Shown here: positions 50,396-58,970 of the stretch, in pieces
Layout of the letters: the number at the start of each line of letters is the position of its first letter
How positions within the stretch are numbered: the stretch's first letter is position 1
NCBI RefSeq assembly: GCF_018325905.1
Contig: NZ_AP021901.1
Location: 1,364,001-1,428,000, forward strand
DNA length: 64,000 nt
From: Pseudomonas sp. St316
GTDB lineage: Bacteria; Pseudomonadota; Gammaproteobacteria; Pseudomonadales; Pseudomonadaceae
Direction: 5' to 3'
The notes under the pieces: model-generated
Seen by the model: only the letters and a program-made list of their open reading frames with translations
Told to the model about the DNA's origin: nothing
The model's database searches: none
Translations under genes and position numbers: made by a program

Positions 50396-51229
50396 ATGCG
50401 AACGTGCCGTCGTGCTGTAACTGTTCTGGCTCTCAGCCTCGCGCCGCTTGCGGCGTGGGCTGCGGTTCCTGTGGTCGATAACGATGCCGGCTATAACAAT
50501 AGCGGGAGCAGTTATCCGCCTGCAGGTTACGGTACGAACGGCGCCTATGCCGGGGGAGGGGTTTCGGCCCCTGTCTCGGCACAGGGCCAGCTGTTCAACC
50601 AACTGCAGCAAATGCAGGATCAGATCTCGCGCCAACAGGGTGTGATCGAAGAACTGCAAAATGATATTTCGCGCATGAAGCAGGAAAACCTGGAGCGATA
50701 CCAGGATCTTGATCGGCGCATAGGATCCGGCGTTGCACCTGCCGCGACTCCTGAGAATTCTCCTGCCGGTGGCGACTTGAACGCCCCCGGTGCAGCCGCA
50801 GGTGCGGGGGCTGCTGCTCCGGCAGCGCCTGCCGCCGGTGGCGAACCGGCTGATCCGGCGAAGGAAAAGCTCTATTACGACGCTGCCTTCGACTTGATCA
50901 AGGCCAAGGATTTCGACAAGGCCAGCCAGGCCTTTGCCGCTTTCCTGCGCAAATACCCAAACAGCCAGTACGCGGGCAATGCCCAATACTGGCTGGGCGA
51001 AGTGAACCTGGCCAAGGGCGATCTGCAAGGCGCTGGCCAGGCGTTCGCCAAGGTTTCGCAGCTGTATCCCAAGCACGCCAAAGTGCCGGATTCGCTGTAC
51101 AAGCTGGCTGACGTAGAGCGCCGCCTGGGTCACACCGACAAGGTCAAAGGCATTCTGCAGCAGGTGGTGGCCCAATATCCGGGTACGTCGGCTGCCCAAT
51201 TGGCCCAGCGTGATCTGCAACGCATGTAA
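50396..51229 (+). CDS. cpoB: Cell division coordinator CpoB (YbgF)
   Basis: A 277-residue periplasmic protein. Signal peptide to about residue 22 (ALSLAPLAAWA), a coiled coil (~64-105, QLQQMQDQISRQQ), a Pro/Ala/Gly-rich linker, then tetratricopeptide repeats (~155-277; AFAAFLRKYPNSQYAGNAQYW). It links PBP1B activity to Tol constriction. It starts six bases after pal and is followed by a terminator. Confidence 0.95.
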   Translation: MRTCRRAVTVLALSLAPLAAWAAVPVVDNDAGYNNSGSSYPPAGYGTNGAYAGGGVSAPVSAQGQLFNQLQQMQDQISRQQGVIEELQNDISRMKQENLERYQDLDRRIGSGVAPAATPENSPAGGDLNAPGAAAGAGAAAPAAPAAGGEPADPAKEKLYYDAAFDLIKAKDFDKASQAFAAFLRKYPNSQYAGNAQYWLGEVNLAKGDLQGAGQAFAKVSQLYPKHAKVPDSLYKLADVERRLGHTDKVKGILQQVVAQYPGTSAAQLAQRDLQRM

Positions 51230-51250
51230 GCCGGCTTGACCTGTTTTGAA

Positions 51251-51278
51251 GAAACCCGCGCTTGTCGCGGGTTTTTTC
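51251..51278 (+). terminator. Terminator of the tol-pal-cpoB operon
   Basis: AACCCGCG and CGCGGGTT form a stem with a short loop, followed by TTTTTCG. It lies 22 bases past the cpoB stop. Confidence 0.85.
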
Positions 51279-51395
51279 GTTAGAATTCACGCCCTTTTTA
51301 TGAAACACGCTTTTTGGGATCTGCGCGTTGGCGGGGTTCCTTGAAGTGCCTGACGGAGGCGGACAGCCTGTTTAGCTGTTACGCCCGTGGCGACT

Positions 51396-52043
51396 ATGCA
51401 AGACACATTGAGAATCACCGAAGTTTTTTACTCGTTGCAGGGTGAAACGCGGACGGCTGGGCTGCCCACCGTATTTGTGCGCCTCACCGGTTGCCCATTG
51501 CGTTGCCAGTACTGCGACAGTGCCTACGCCTTCAGCGGCGGCACCTTGCGAACCCTCGACGATATCCTGGAGCAAGTGGCCAGTTATCGTCCGCGTTATG
51601 TCTGCGTCACCGGTGGTGAGCCATTGGCGCAACCCAACGCCATCCCGTTGCTCAAGCAGTTGTGTGATGCCGGTTACGAGGTTTCGCTGGAAACCAGCGG
51701 GGCCCTGGATATCTCGGCCGTCGACCCGCGCGTCAGTCGCGTCGTGGACCTGAAGACTCCAGGCTCCAAGGAAGCGCACCGCAACCGTTACGAGAATATC
51801 GAGTTGCTGACCCCCAACGATCAGGTCAAGTTCGTGATCTGTTCGCGGGAAGATTATGACTGGGCCGTCTCGAAGCTGATTCAGTACGGGCTCGACCAGC
51901 GGGCTGGCGAAGTGTTGTTATCGCCGAGCCATCACGATTTGAGCGCCCGGGAACTGGCGGATTGGGTGGTGGCGGATAACCTGCCGGTGCGCTTGCAATT
52001 GCAGCTGCATAAATATCTTTGGAACGACGAGCCGGGGCGCTGA
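51396..52043 (+). CDS. queE: 7-carboxy-7-deazaguanine synthase QueE
   Basis: A 215-residue radical-SAM enzyme making CDG from carboxytetrahydropterin in queuosine synthesis. The cluster motif is C33-x3-C37-x2-C40 ([11 protein letters not shown]). VTGGEPLAQ binds SAM. I chose the ATG at 51396 ([17 protein letters not shown]) because it matches the usual N-terminus; a GTG three codons earlier is possible. The ribosome site is weak in both cases. queC begins one base after the stop. Confidence 0.93.
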   Translation: MQDTLRITEVFYSLQGETRTAGLPTVFVRLTGCPLRCQYCDSAYAFSGGTLRTLDDILEQVASYRPRYVCVTGGEPLAQPNAIPLLKQLCDAGYEVSLETSGALDISAVDPRVSRVVDLKTPGSKEAHRNRYENIELLTPNDQVKFVICSREDYDWAVSKLIQYGLDQRAGEVLLSPSHHDLSARELADWVVADNLPVRLQLQLHKYLWNDEPGR

Positions 52044-52044
52044 C

Positions 52045-52737
52045 ATGACTGAACATTCGAACATTACGCAAAAACGTGCGGTCATCCTGTTGTCCGGTGG
52101 CCTGGATTCAGCCACTGTCGTGGCCATGGCCCGTGCCGACGGTTACCGCTGCTACACCATGAGTTTCGACTATGGCCAGCGCCACCGCGCTGAACTGCAC
52201 GCCGCCGAACGAGTTGCCCAGGACCAAGGCGTGGTGGAACACAAAGTGATCGGCCTGAACCTCAACGGCATCGGCGGCTCGGCGTTGACCGACAGCTCCA
52301 TCGACGTGCCCGAGGTGCCTGGCGAAGGCATCCCGGTGACGTATGTGCCAGCGCGTAACACCGTATTCCTGTCCTTGGCATTGGGCTGGGCCGAAGTGCT
52401 GGGGGCCCGTGACATTTTCATCGGCGTCAATGCCGTGGATTACTCCGGCTACCCGGATTGCCGCCCGGAATTTGTCGAAGCCTTTGAGCGCATGGCGAAC
52501 CTGGCGACCAAGGCCGGCGTAGAGGGGCAGGGTTTCCGTATCCAGGCGCCGCTGCAGAATCTCAGCAAGGCCGACATCGTCAAGGCGGGTATGAAGCTTG
52601 GCGTGGACTACGGGCTCACTGTTTCCTGCTATCAGGCCGACGATCAGGGCCGTGCTTGCGGCAAGTGCGACAGCTGCCGCCTGCGCGCAGAGGGCTTTGC
52701 TGCGGCCGGCGTGAGCGATCCAACCCGTTATTTTTGA
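52045..52737 (+). CDS. queC: 7-cyano-7-deazaguanine synthase QueC
   Basis: A 230-residue ATP-dependent enzyme converting CDG to preQ0. SGGLDS (17-22) is the PP-loop ATP motif, and the zinc ligands lie in [17 protein letters not shown]. It is cotranscribed with queE. tRNA-Lys, which is not itself a queuosine substrate, follows. Confidence 0.96.
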   Translation: MTEHSNITQKRAVILLSGGLDSATVVAMARADGYRCYTMSFDYGQRHRAELHAAERVAQDQGVVEHKVIGLNLNGIGGSALTDSSIDVPEVPGEGIPVTYVPARNTVFLSLALGWAEVLGARDIFIGVNAVDYSGYPDCRPEFVEAFERMANLATKAGVEGQGFRIQAPLQNLSKADIVKAGMKLGVDYGLTVSCYQADDQGRACGKCDSCRLRAEGFAAAGVSDPTRYF

Positions 52738-52755
52738 TTTATTTCAAAATAGGTG

Positions 52756-52783
52756 TTGAATAGTCCTTAAAAATCAGTATTAT
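52756..52783 (+). promoter_or_regulatory. Promoter of tRNA-Lys
   Basis: TTGAAT and TATTAT separated by 16 bases, then a GC-rich discriminator (ACGCGCC) typical of stable-RNA promoters. It ends 17 bases before the tRNA. Confidence 0.6.
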
Positions 52784-52800
52784 ACGCGCCACCACACAGC

Positions 52801-52876
52801 GGGTCGTTAGCTCAGTTGGTAGAGCAGTTGGCTTTTAACCAATTGGTCGTAGGTTCGAATCCCACACGACCCACCA
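52801..52876 (+). tRNA. tRNA-Lys (anticodon UUU)
   Basis: A 76-base tRNA with encoded CCA. Acceptor stem GGGTCGT / ACGACCC, D loop TTAGCTCAGTTGGTAGAGC, anticodon TTT at 52834-52836 after the invariant T33, T arm GGTTCGAATCC, and discriminator A. A short T run follows. Confidence 0.98.
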
Positions 52877-53188
52877 TTTTTTGCAGTTTTAAAAGTCTGG
52901 AAGGCCCACGAAAGTGAGGATTTCCGGATTTTTTTTTGCCTGAAATTAAGTGTCCCCCGCCCAAGCGCGTCATGTGTCCACCATGTCCCCGGTCCGTACA
53001 AAACGCGTAAAAGTAGCCAAACGCTCTTGTCCCACCACTTGGTGCCTCGCCTAGGCTCGGCATCCATGCCGGATTGCCTACTGCGCAATACCTTCGCTCA
53101 GCCAGCGTGATTAATGGGGCACCCCAGATCAACGTCCACCCGAGGCGGCCTGACAGCCGACCTGGTTCTTGGTGGGGCCGCGTTTCTC

Positions 53189-53278
53189 CTGTGGGAGCGA
53201 GCCTGCTCGCGAAGGCGGTGCCTCAGTTGGCGAAAATGTTGGATGTGCCGGCGTCATCGCGAGCAAGCTCGCTCCCAG
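53189..53278. repeat. REP doublet
   Basis: CTGTGGGAGCGAGCCTGCTCGCGA and ATCGCGAGCAAGCTCGCTCCCAG flank about 43 bases. Confidence 0.9.
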
Positions 53279-53320
53279 GTTCAGTGTCGGACATAAATTT
53301 TGTGTTCACCGAAGCTCCAG
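53279..53320. repeat. REP linker copy related to the 22.4-kb array
   Basis: The stretch GTCGGACATAAATTTTGTG with TTCACCGAAGCTCCA matches the array linker GCCGGGCACAAAGTTTGTG with TCCGCTGAAGACCTA at most positions. It stands in the same place between two REPs. Confidence 0.7.
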
Positions 53321-53346
53321 TGTGGGAGCGAGCTTGCTCGCGATAG
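53321..53346. repeat. Single REP palindrome
   Basis: TGTGGGAGCGAGCTTGCTCG followed by CGATAG, the third REP of this cluster. No inverted partner follows. Confidence 0.88.
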
Positions 53347-53382
53347 CGGTGGCTCAGCCACATAGATGTCGGCATGTACCCC

Positions 53383-53430
53383 GCTCTTGCTCTTGCTCTT
53401 GCTCTTGCTTTGGATCTTGATCTTGATCTG
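53383..53430. repeat. Hexanucleotide tandem repeat
   Basis: GCTCTT is repeated four times, then related GCTTTG and GATCTT units. The period of six is kept over about 48 bases. Confidence 0.9.
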
Positions 53431-53691
53431 GACGCCCCGTTAAACCACGCTGGCCGAACGCAGGTATTGTGCAGTGGGCACCTCGGCATGGATGCCGAGG
53501 TAGCCGCGCTGGGCCATGGATGGCCCTTCGCGGCGGCCCGCGGAGCAATGCCTGCGTTCGGGCATGCCGAGCCTAAGCGAGGCACCAAGTGGTGGGGCAA
53601 AGCGTTTTTGGTTACTTTTGGCGCTCTTCCAAAAGTGACCCGCCGTAAGGGCGGAACCCTAGGCAGCCGTGACCGCAGCAACGGATATGTA

Positions 53692-53726
53692 CCCAATCCA
53701 ATCCAATCTAACCCAACCCAACCCCA
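53692..53726. repeat. Pentanucleotide tandem repeat
   Basis: CCAAT repeated three times, then CTAAC and CCAAC repeats, about 35 bases with a period of five. Confidence 0.85.
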
Positions 53727-53728
53727 AA

Positions 53729-53760
53729 GAAACGGCGCTCCCTCGGAAAAGCGCCGTTTC
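53729..53760 (-). terminator. Hairpin downstream of the hypothetical membrane protein gene
   Basis: GAAACGGCGC (53729-53738) and GCGCCGTTTC (53751-53760) with a 12-base loop. On the minus strand TTT follows the hairpin. It lies 53 bases after the stop of the gene at 53813, so a terminator role is plausible. Confidence 0.5.
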
Positions 53761-53812
53761 CCTAAGTGAACCTGTCGTGGAGCAGTCGCCATGCTCACGA
53801 CTACCAACGCCA

Positions 53813-55246
53813 TCAGCCCTTCTTCTCACCCGACGCGGAGCGATGAACGCCTGGACCCAGCGCTTCCCACGCGAGCCAACGTCCTGCTTGGATCCGCCAT
53901 GAGGGCACCCGGCAGACCCATTCATTGGGTGGTTTCCTGGCAAATACCGGTAACCGAGGTTTGCGCACAACCTTGCTATTGAGCGTGCTGACGCAGAACT
54001 TCGAGTAGTTTTTCAGTTCCTTGAGTTCAAGCGACAGCATGTCTTTTGGGCACAGTAGCAGTACGTCCCCAAAGGAATACAACTGGAACGCCTCGACTTC
54101 TATTTTTTGCGCAGCAACCTGACGTGTTTTCCACTGGGTGGCGTTCAGGTCTTGCAGTTTTATCTCTTCTGGCAAGGCGTATCGCTCCGCCGTTTGTTGG
54201 CGAACCGATAAGCCTCCTGCCGCGATGTAGGTGATCTGGCTCAAACTGCCTGGCGAGAGGAATGTGAAGGCGCAGAAGGCGAGGATCATTGCGATCAGGC
54301 CATTGAAGGTCCGCCTGTAGATGTCCCCCTTGAAACAATAAAATATGACGACCGGTAGCAGGGTGAAGATGAGTGTCAGCCAGGACAGGCCCGCTACGTA
54401 GGGGACGGTGTCAGGCGTTTCCCTCTCCATATATGAACGTATCGTCAGCAGGATTGGAAAGGCGGCGAAGATCACGGTGATGAAGATGGAGATCGAGAGC
54501 AGGGTGACGAGCCAGAACTCTTTGCGAGCCCGTATCCAGGACAGTAGCCGCTGCCAATTTTTCTTGACCCAGAGCCACGCTGGAGTCGTCTCGTTTTTGA
54601 AGATCTGCCAATAGGTGAGCCATTCTTGCGACCAGCTCTTCTGGGGGAGGGTGGCCTTGCGCTGCTGGGGCTTTTTTCGCGTTATTCGTTGATGGTCTGC
54701 CAGGCGTTTCGAGCGGGCTCGATCCAGCCTGGCTTGGACAAGTGTGCTTTTCCTGATAATTCTTTTGAACGGCGTGAGTGCGTACATGAGAAAGCACGCA
54801 ACGAGGACGATCAGGAATAACACCGCCAATGTTGCCCAGTGGTTCAATAAAGTGGGCAAGAAGAAGGTGGTCCAGATGAACGCGCTAAACCCCACAACCG
54901 TAGGGAACACCAGATAGAAAACAATCTTCGGTTGGTTGTCTTTCATGTTTGAAAAAAGCGAAACCGAGCAGCCGAACATCCACGTTGTTGCACCCAGGAT
55001 GAACAAATACGACAGCATCAGCAGCAGGACCAACACGACCCAGACCAACAGTGCGGACTTCACATCGATGGACGGCATGAACAGATCGATTCGTCCAATC
55101 GTCCGGGTATAGAGATACAGCGTGATGAACCCAAGCCCTGTCGCGAGCAGGCCTAACGTGACGGTGATCTGGGTCCAATAGGAAAGAATGCGTTTGACGG
55201 TGTGCTTGAGCACTTCAGCGAAGGTTCTGTCAGGTATGACGGACAA
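53813..55246 (-). CDS. Hypothetical multi-pass membrane protein
   Basis: A 477-residue protein that I do not recognise. Four hydrophobic helices lie in ~20-155, a basic cytoplasmic-looking stretch with many Lys/Arg follows (~160-235), then three more helices (~245-345), and a ~130-residue C-terminal domain. The start is a TTG at 55246; it is supported by AAGGGAG six to seven bases upstream and by the lack of an early ATG. Base composition is visibly more AT-rich than the neighbours, suggesting later acquisition. The last ~40 residues are rich in Trp/Arg/Gly and read like translated repeat DNA, so the original protein may have ended earlier. Confidence 0.65.
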   Translation of the reverse strand: MSVIPDRTFAEVLKHTVKRILSYWTQITVTLGLLATGLGFITLYLYTRTIGRIDLFMPSIDVKSALLVWVVLVLLLMLSYLFILGATTWMFGCSVSLFSNMKDNQPKIVFYLVFPTVVGFSAFIWTTFFLPTLLNHWATLAVLFLIVLVACFLMYALTPFKRIIRKSTLVQARLDRARSKRLADHQRITRKKPQQRKATLPQKSWSQEWLTYWQIFKNETTPAWLWVKKNWQRLLSWIRARKEFWLVTLLSISIFITVIFAAFPILLTIRSYMERETPDTVPYVAGLSWLTLIFTLLPVVIFYCFKGDIYRRTFNGLIAMILAFCAFTFLSPGSLSQITYIAAGGLSVRQQTAERYALPEEIKLQDLNATQWKTRQVAAQKIEVEAFQLYSFGDVLLLCPKDMLSLELKELKNYSKFCVSTLNSKVVRKPRLPVFARKPPNEWVCRVPSWRIQAGRWLAWEALGPGVHRSASGEKKG

Positions 55247-55343
55247 GGCGTGGCTCCCTTACGAGGTAAAATTCCTGGCAGGTATAGTAACGCCTAGTCG
55301 TACCAGCCCAATCTTCGGCCTATAAGTCATGCTCCTAGAACGT

Positions 55344-56531
55344 TTAGCGGATGTGCTGCCCGTAATGTTTCGGGTCCAGGCGCAATACCATCACCATCAT
55401 CAACGCCATGACCGCCGTGAGCGACCACCAGGCCCACTCGAAGCTGCCCAATTGGTCGCGAATCATCCCGGCAATCAAAGGCGAGAGCCCGGCGATGAGA
55501 TAGCCCACACCCTGCACGAACGCGGTAAGGCCGCCGGCCCGGCGTGGGTTTTCCAGGTGGTCGAGGGATACGATCAGGCTCATGGGGAACAGGCCGCCGA
55601 TACCCAGCCCCAGCAGGCAGGCCCATAGCAGGCTGAAGCGTTCCGGACTGAGGATCAGGCCGCAGAAGCCGCCGATGATCAGGGCCAGCAGGACGCTCAG
55701 GACCAGGCGTTTATCGCGGCTGCGGTTGGCAATCGCCGGAGTGACCAGGCCGGATAACACTTCCATTGCCGTGAGGAACCCCAGCAGCAGGCCAGCGTGC
55801 TGTTCGCTCCAGCCCTTTTCCACGTAGTACGGCGCCAGCCAGGCCAGCACGCAGGTGTAGGAGGCAGTGCCCAGGCCAAAGAAACTCGCCAGGAGCCAGG
55901 CCCGGGCGTTGCTGGAAAACGCTTCGTGATGCCGGGACGCTGCTTCGGGCAAGGGCGTGATGTTCGAGCGCTGGGCGTACCAGCAGCCCAGGGCGACCAG
56001 CGCCAGCAATGCCCAGATCGCCAGCCCGATGCGCCAACTGCCGGTCTGCGTCAGGACAAAGGGTGAAAACGATGCGGCAATCGCTGCACCGCCCATGATG
56101 GAGGTGACGTACAAGCCCATGAACAGCGAGACGTTGTCGGCGAAGCGCGACTTGATCAGTGCCGGCATCACGGCCTGGATCAAGGCGATCCCGAGCCCGG
56201 CCACGACCGCACTGGCGATCAACCCGGCGGCGCTGTCCAGGTACAAGCGCGAGGCCGTGGCCAGACCAATGATCAACAGCGACAGCACGATGGTGCGGTG
56301 TTCACCAATGCGCAGGGCGATGCGCATGCCCAGGAACATCGCCAGGCCCATCGCCATGACAGGCAACATGGTCAGCAGCGAGGCGGTACTGAAACTCAAG
56401 GGCACCTCGCCGCGAATGGCCGACAATAACGGCCCGACTGCCGCCATCGAGGGGCGCAGGTTCAGCGCGACCAAGACGATGCTGACCATCAGCCAGGTGG
56501 CGTGGGTGCTTGAGGTTCGAATATTTTCCAT
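55344..56531 (-). CDS. MFS transporter (CynX/NimT family)
   Basis: A 395-residue major-facilitator permease with twelve predicted helices. The N-terminal ALNLRPSMAAVGPLLSAI is typical of the CynX/NimT (cyanate/nitroimidazole) branch, and RRAGGLTAFVQGVGYLIAGLSPL lies in the second half. The substrate is unknown. The ATG at 56531 (MENIRTSSTH) was chosen; 19 more in-frame codons upstream are less likely. It stands alone. Confidence 0.85.
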   Translation of the reverse strand: MENIRTSSTHATWLMVSIVLVALNLRPSMAAVGPLLSAIRGEVPLSFSTASLLTMLPVMAMGLAMFLGMRIALRIGEHRTIVLSLLIIGLATASRLYLDSAAGLIASAVVAGLGIALIQAVMPALIKSRFADNVSLFMGLYVTSIMGGAAIAASFSPFVLTQTGSWRIGLAIWALLALVALGCWYAQRSNITPLPEAASRHHEAFSSNARAWLLASFFGLGTASYTCVLAWLAPYYVEKGWSEQHAGLLLGFLTAMEVLSGLVTPAIANRSRDKRLVLSVLLALIIGGFCGLILSPERFSLLWACLLGLGIGGLFPMSLIVSLDHLENPRRAGGLTAFVQGVGYLIAGLSPLIAGMIRDQLGSFEWAWWSLTAVMALMMVMVLRLDPKHYGQHIR

Positions 56532-56648
56532 GACAGGGCCTTGGCTGGATAAAGCCCTATTTAGGCCAGGGCACCTTGCGATGGGCAAACTGAAAACTGG
56601 TGGGGCTTATTTAATAATTAAATGCGGTGTCAAATCGAAGGCTGGCTT

Positions 56649-56680
56649 TTGTGGCGAGGGGATTTATCCCCTCGCCACAA
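56649..56680. repeat. Short perfect palindrome (GGCGAGGG-type REP)
   Basis: TTGTGGCGAGGGGAT and ATCCCCTCGCCACAA around TT, a 15-bp perfect stem just downstream of copD. Its arms match the outer arms of the composite elements at 34064 and 62205. It may also terminate the cop transcript. Confidence 0.85.
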
Positions 56681-56702
56681 TGTCGTTTGCCACCTGTCCT
56701 GT

Positions 56703-57614
56703 TTATTCCATCCCTGGGCTCAGCGTCCCCAGCCACGCCACCAACCCAAGGATGGCCACCGCCACAGCGAACTCCAGGACCATGCTGCGCCGCAGGGCAC
56801 CCACCGCGACTTTGTGCTCGCCGGTCTGTTGAGCCTGCGCCAGCAGTGGGCTCAGGTGAAAACGGTTCAGTGCGGCGAACACCAGCATGGCGGCGAACAA
56901 GATGAGTTTGAGCGCCAGCAACTGACCGTAGGTGCTGTCCAGCAGTCCTTCGACGCTCGGGCCGACGATGAACAGATAATTCACCACCCCGGTCACGCTA
57001 ATGACCACCACGAACACCGCCCCGGCGGTTTCAAACCCGGTCAATGTCCGGGCCAGTACCGCCAGCTGCGGTTCGGCCTGGCGAAGCAGCAGGGCAAATG
57101 CGGCCAAGGCCCCAATCCAGCCCGCCGCCGCCCACAGGTGCAGGAAGTCGGTGATGAAGTGCCAGCTACGGCGTGCGCCTTCGTCCATGGCGCCGTGCCC
57201 GGCCCAGGCCAACGTCGCCAAGGCCACGGCACCGCCCAGCATGACCAGGCCCAGGCTGGCGCTCGGCCAACGTTTATTGAACGTAACGGCGACACCGGCC
57301 AGCAGCAGCGCCGCCATCCGCAGTATCCAACTCAAGCCGACGTCGGTCTCCATTACCATCATTTCGATGTGCGGCCATAGCTCGACCCACTCCACTACGC
57401 CGCTCATGGCCCAGGCCATGCACGCCATGGCGGCGAGGGAGAGCAACCCGCCCAGCACCGCCGAGATCAGCAGCAGCGGCGTGAAAGGCAACTGCGCGCC
57501 TGACACCCGCTCCTGGCCTCGCAGGCTATAGAGCCCGAACGCGGCCAGGCCGAACAGCAACATCAGATCCAAATACAGGGCAAAACGCAGGGCAATGTTG
57601 ATCGAGTCGCTCAT
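56703..57614 (-). CDS. copD: Copper resistance protein CopD
   Basis: A 303-residue inner-membrane protein with about eight helices, thought to import copper with Cop[23 protein letters not shown] and [13 protein letters not shown] match the family; conserved histidines in the loops may bind copper. The start is the ATG at 57614, one codon inside a TTG. It is the last gene of copABCD. Confidence 0.9.
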   Translation of the reverse strand: MSDSINIALRFALYLDLMLLFGLAAFGLYSLRGQERVSGAQLPFTPLLLISAVLGGLLSLAAMACMAWAMSGVVEWVELWPHIEMMVMETDVGLSWILRMAALLLAGVAVTFNKRWPSASLGLVMLGGAVALATLAWAGHGAMDEGARRSWHFITDFLHLWAAAGWIGALAAFALLLRQAEPQLAVLARTLTGFETAGAVFVVVISVTGVVNYLFIVGPSVEGLLDSTYGQLLALKLILFAAMLVFAALNRFHLSPLLAQAQQTGEHKVAVGALRRSMVLEFAVAVAILGLVAWLGTLSPGME

Positions 57615-57618
57615 CAAC

Positions 57619-58005
57619 TCACTTCACCTTGAACGTGACGTTGCCGGTGATCGGGTGAGTGTCGGACGACACCGCGCGCCACTGGACCTGATAGGTGCCA
57701 GCGGTGAGGGGCGCATTCGGTGTGATGACCATGGTTTTCGGGTCATCGCTGCCGGCGACCTTGGCTGGCATGGGCATCGGCGAATGGGCTGCCATGCCGG
57801 GCATCTCGGTCATCATCAGCTTGGCGCCGGAAAACTTGGTCATCAGGTTTTCGGAAAAATGCAGCTCTATTTTTGCCGGTGCCGCACCTTCGGCGCCCTC
57901 GGCGGGGGTAGAGGACAGCAGTTTCGGGTGGGCCTGGGCCAGGCCACTGAGCAACAGGCCGGTGGATAAGGCGACGGCAACGACAGCGTTTTTGATGAGT
58001 GACAT
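57619..58005 (-). CDS. copC: Copper resistance protein CopC
   Basis: A 128-residue periplasmic copper carrier. The signal peptide ends in GLAQA, so the mature protein begins with H26, the N-terminal histidine that forms the Cu(II) site ([13 protein letters not shown]). A Met/His-rich loop ([13 protein letters not shown]) may bind Cu(I). Its stop is four bases before the copD start. Confidence 0.93.
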   Translation of the reverse strand: MSLIKNAVVAVALSTGLLLSGLAQAHPKLLSSTPAEGAEGAAPAKIELHFSENLMTKFSGAKLMMTEMPGMAAHSPMPMPAKVAGSDDPKTMVITPNAPLTAGTYQVQWRAVSSDTHPITGNVTFKVK

Positions 58006-58057
58006 GCAAGGACTCCTACAGCTCGGTTTTTAGTTTTGAGTGAAACAGGTCAGCGGG

Positions 58058-58960
58058 TCAGAACCACATGCGCACACCCAGCACCAGGCGGGCTTCGCTG
58101 CGGTCTTCGCCGTCTTCACGGGTGTAATCGGCGGTGTTGCCGTAGACCCGATTCCAGGTGACGCCAATGTAGGGGGCGAATTCACGGCGTATTTCATAAC
58201 GCAGCCGTACGCCAAGTTCGCTGTCCGACAGCCCCGAGCCGACGCCGCGGGCGGGATCGTTCTGGCCATAGAAGTTGACCTCGGCGGTGGGCTGCAGGAT
58301 CAGCCGATTGGTCAGCAAGATGTCGTAGTCGCCTTCCAGCCGCGCCGCGCTCTGGCCACCTTCGCCGATGAACGCAGTGGCCTCGGCTTCGAAGTTGTAC
58401 AGCGCCATGCCTTGCACGCCGAAGGCGGCCCAGGTTTGCCCATCGCCTGGCTTGAAGTCTTGGCGCACGCCGGCCACCACGTCCCACCAAGGACTGATGG
58501 CGTGGCCCCATAGGGCCTGAAGTTCCGCTTCTTCGGTCTTGCCGTTGAGGCGTTCACCTTCGGAGCGCAGCCACAAACGGTCGATGTCGCCACCGATCCA
58601 GCCGGAGGCGTCCCAGCTCAGGGCGCTGCCGTCATCGGCGTCCTGCCACTCCAGCTGGTCGATGAGGAAAAACGAATTGATGGCGCTGTCATGCACCGCG
58701 TGTCCGCGATGATCCTCGTAGACGGCGGCGCGATCGGCGGCGGTCAGTTCCGGGATCGGTGTGCGGCTGCTGGTCGGCGCTGATTGCATGGGTTCCATGC
58801 CCTGCATCGAGTCCATGCCTTGCATCTGGCCAGGGTCCATCCCTGGCATCTGGCTGTGATCCATGCCTTGCATGTCGTTGCCCGCCGCCCAGGCCGAGGG
58901 GGTGGCGCCAAGGGTCAGGCTGGCAATGAGTGCCATGGGGTATCGAAAAACAGTGGTCAT
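58058..58960 (-). CDS. copB: Copper resistance protein CopB
   Basis: A 300-residue outer-membrane beta-barrel. The signal peptide ends near SAWAAG. A Met-rich segment with repeated MDHSQM/MQGMD-type units (~30-60) is the proposed copper-binding region. The C-terminal barrel ([21 protein letters not shown] ... LGVRMWF) ends in aromatic F. The start at 58960 was chosen at the signal peptide; a longer frame overlaps copA. Confidence 0.92.
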   Translation of the reverse strand: MTTVFRYPMALIASLTLGATPSAWAAGNDMQGMDHSQMPGMDPGQMQGMDSMQGMEPMQSAPTSSRTPIPELTAADRAAVYEDHRGHAVHDSAINSFFLIDQLEWQDADDGSALSWDASGWIGGDIDRLWLRSEGERLNGKTEEAELQALWGHAISPWWDVVAGVRQDFKPGDGQTWAAFGVQGMALYNFEAEATAFIGEGGQSAARLEGDYDILLTNRLILQPTAEVNFYGQNDPARGVGSGLSDSELGVRLRYEIRREFAPYIGVTWNRVYGNTADYTREDGEDRSEARLVLGVRMWF

Positions 58961-58970
58961 GGTCGGCTCC

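Larger units (their letters stand above)
52877..53812. other. Repeat-rich region with no believable gene, next to tRNA-Lys
   Basis: About 0.94 kb. It contains two inverted copies of a Pseudomonas repeat (right ends around 53030-53072 and 53560-53600; words GCCGAGCCTA, GAGGCACCAAGTGGTGGG), three REP palindromes, hexamer and pentamer tandem repeats and a hairpin. Frames of 90-196 codons here are low-complexity and cross the repeats, so I do not call them genes. Confidence 0.75.

Noticed and set aside
51290..51395. preQ1 riboswitch ahead of queE
   Set aside because: I looked for the short H-type pseudoknot pattern and its A-rich tail and did not find it.
52801..52876. tRNA-Lys as an attachment site of an integrated element
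   Set aside because: No repeat of the tRNA 3' end and no integrase gene could be found in the following sequence.
52812..53132. Minus-strand frame of 106 codons ending in a RVGFEPTTNWLKANCSTN-like text over tRNA-Lys
   Set aside because: It is the translated antisense of the tRNA and the adjoining repeat; this text is a well-known spurious prediction next to tRNA genes.
53374..53769. Plus-strand frame of 131 codons starting MYPALALALALAL
   Set aside because: It reads the hexamer repeat and the inverted repeat; low complexity, no ribosome site, and the same text is found as spurious frames in other Pseudomonas repeats.
53223..53813. Minus-strand frame of 196 codons through the accessory repeats
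   Set aside because: It crosses REPs and tandem repeats and has no coding signature.
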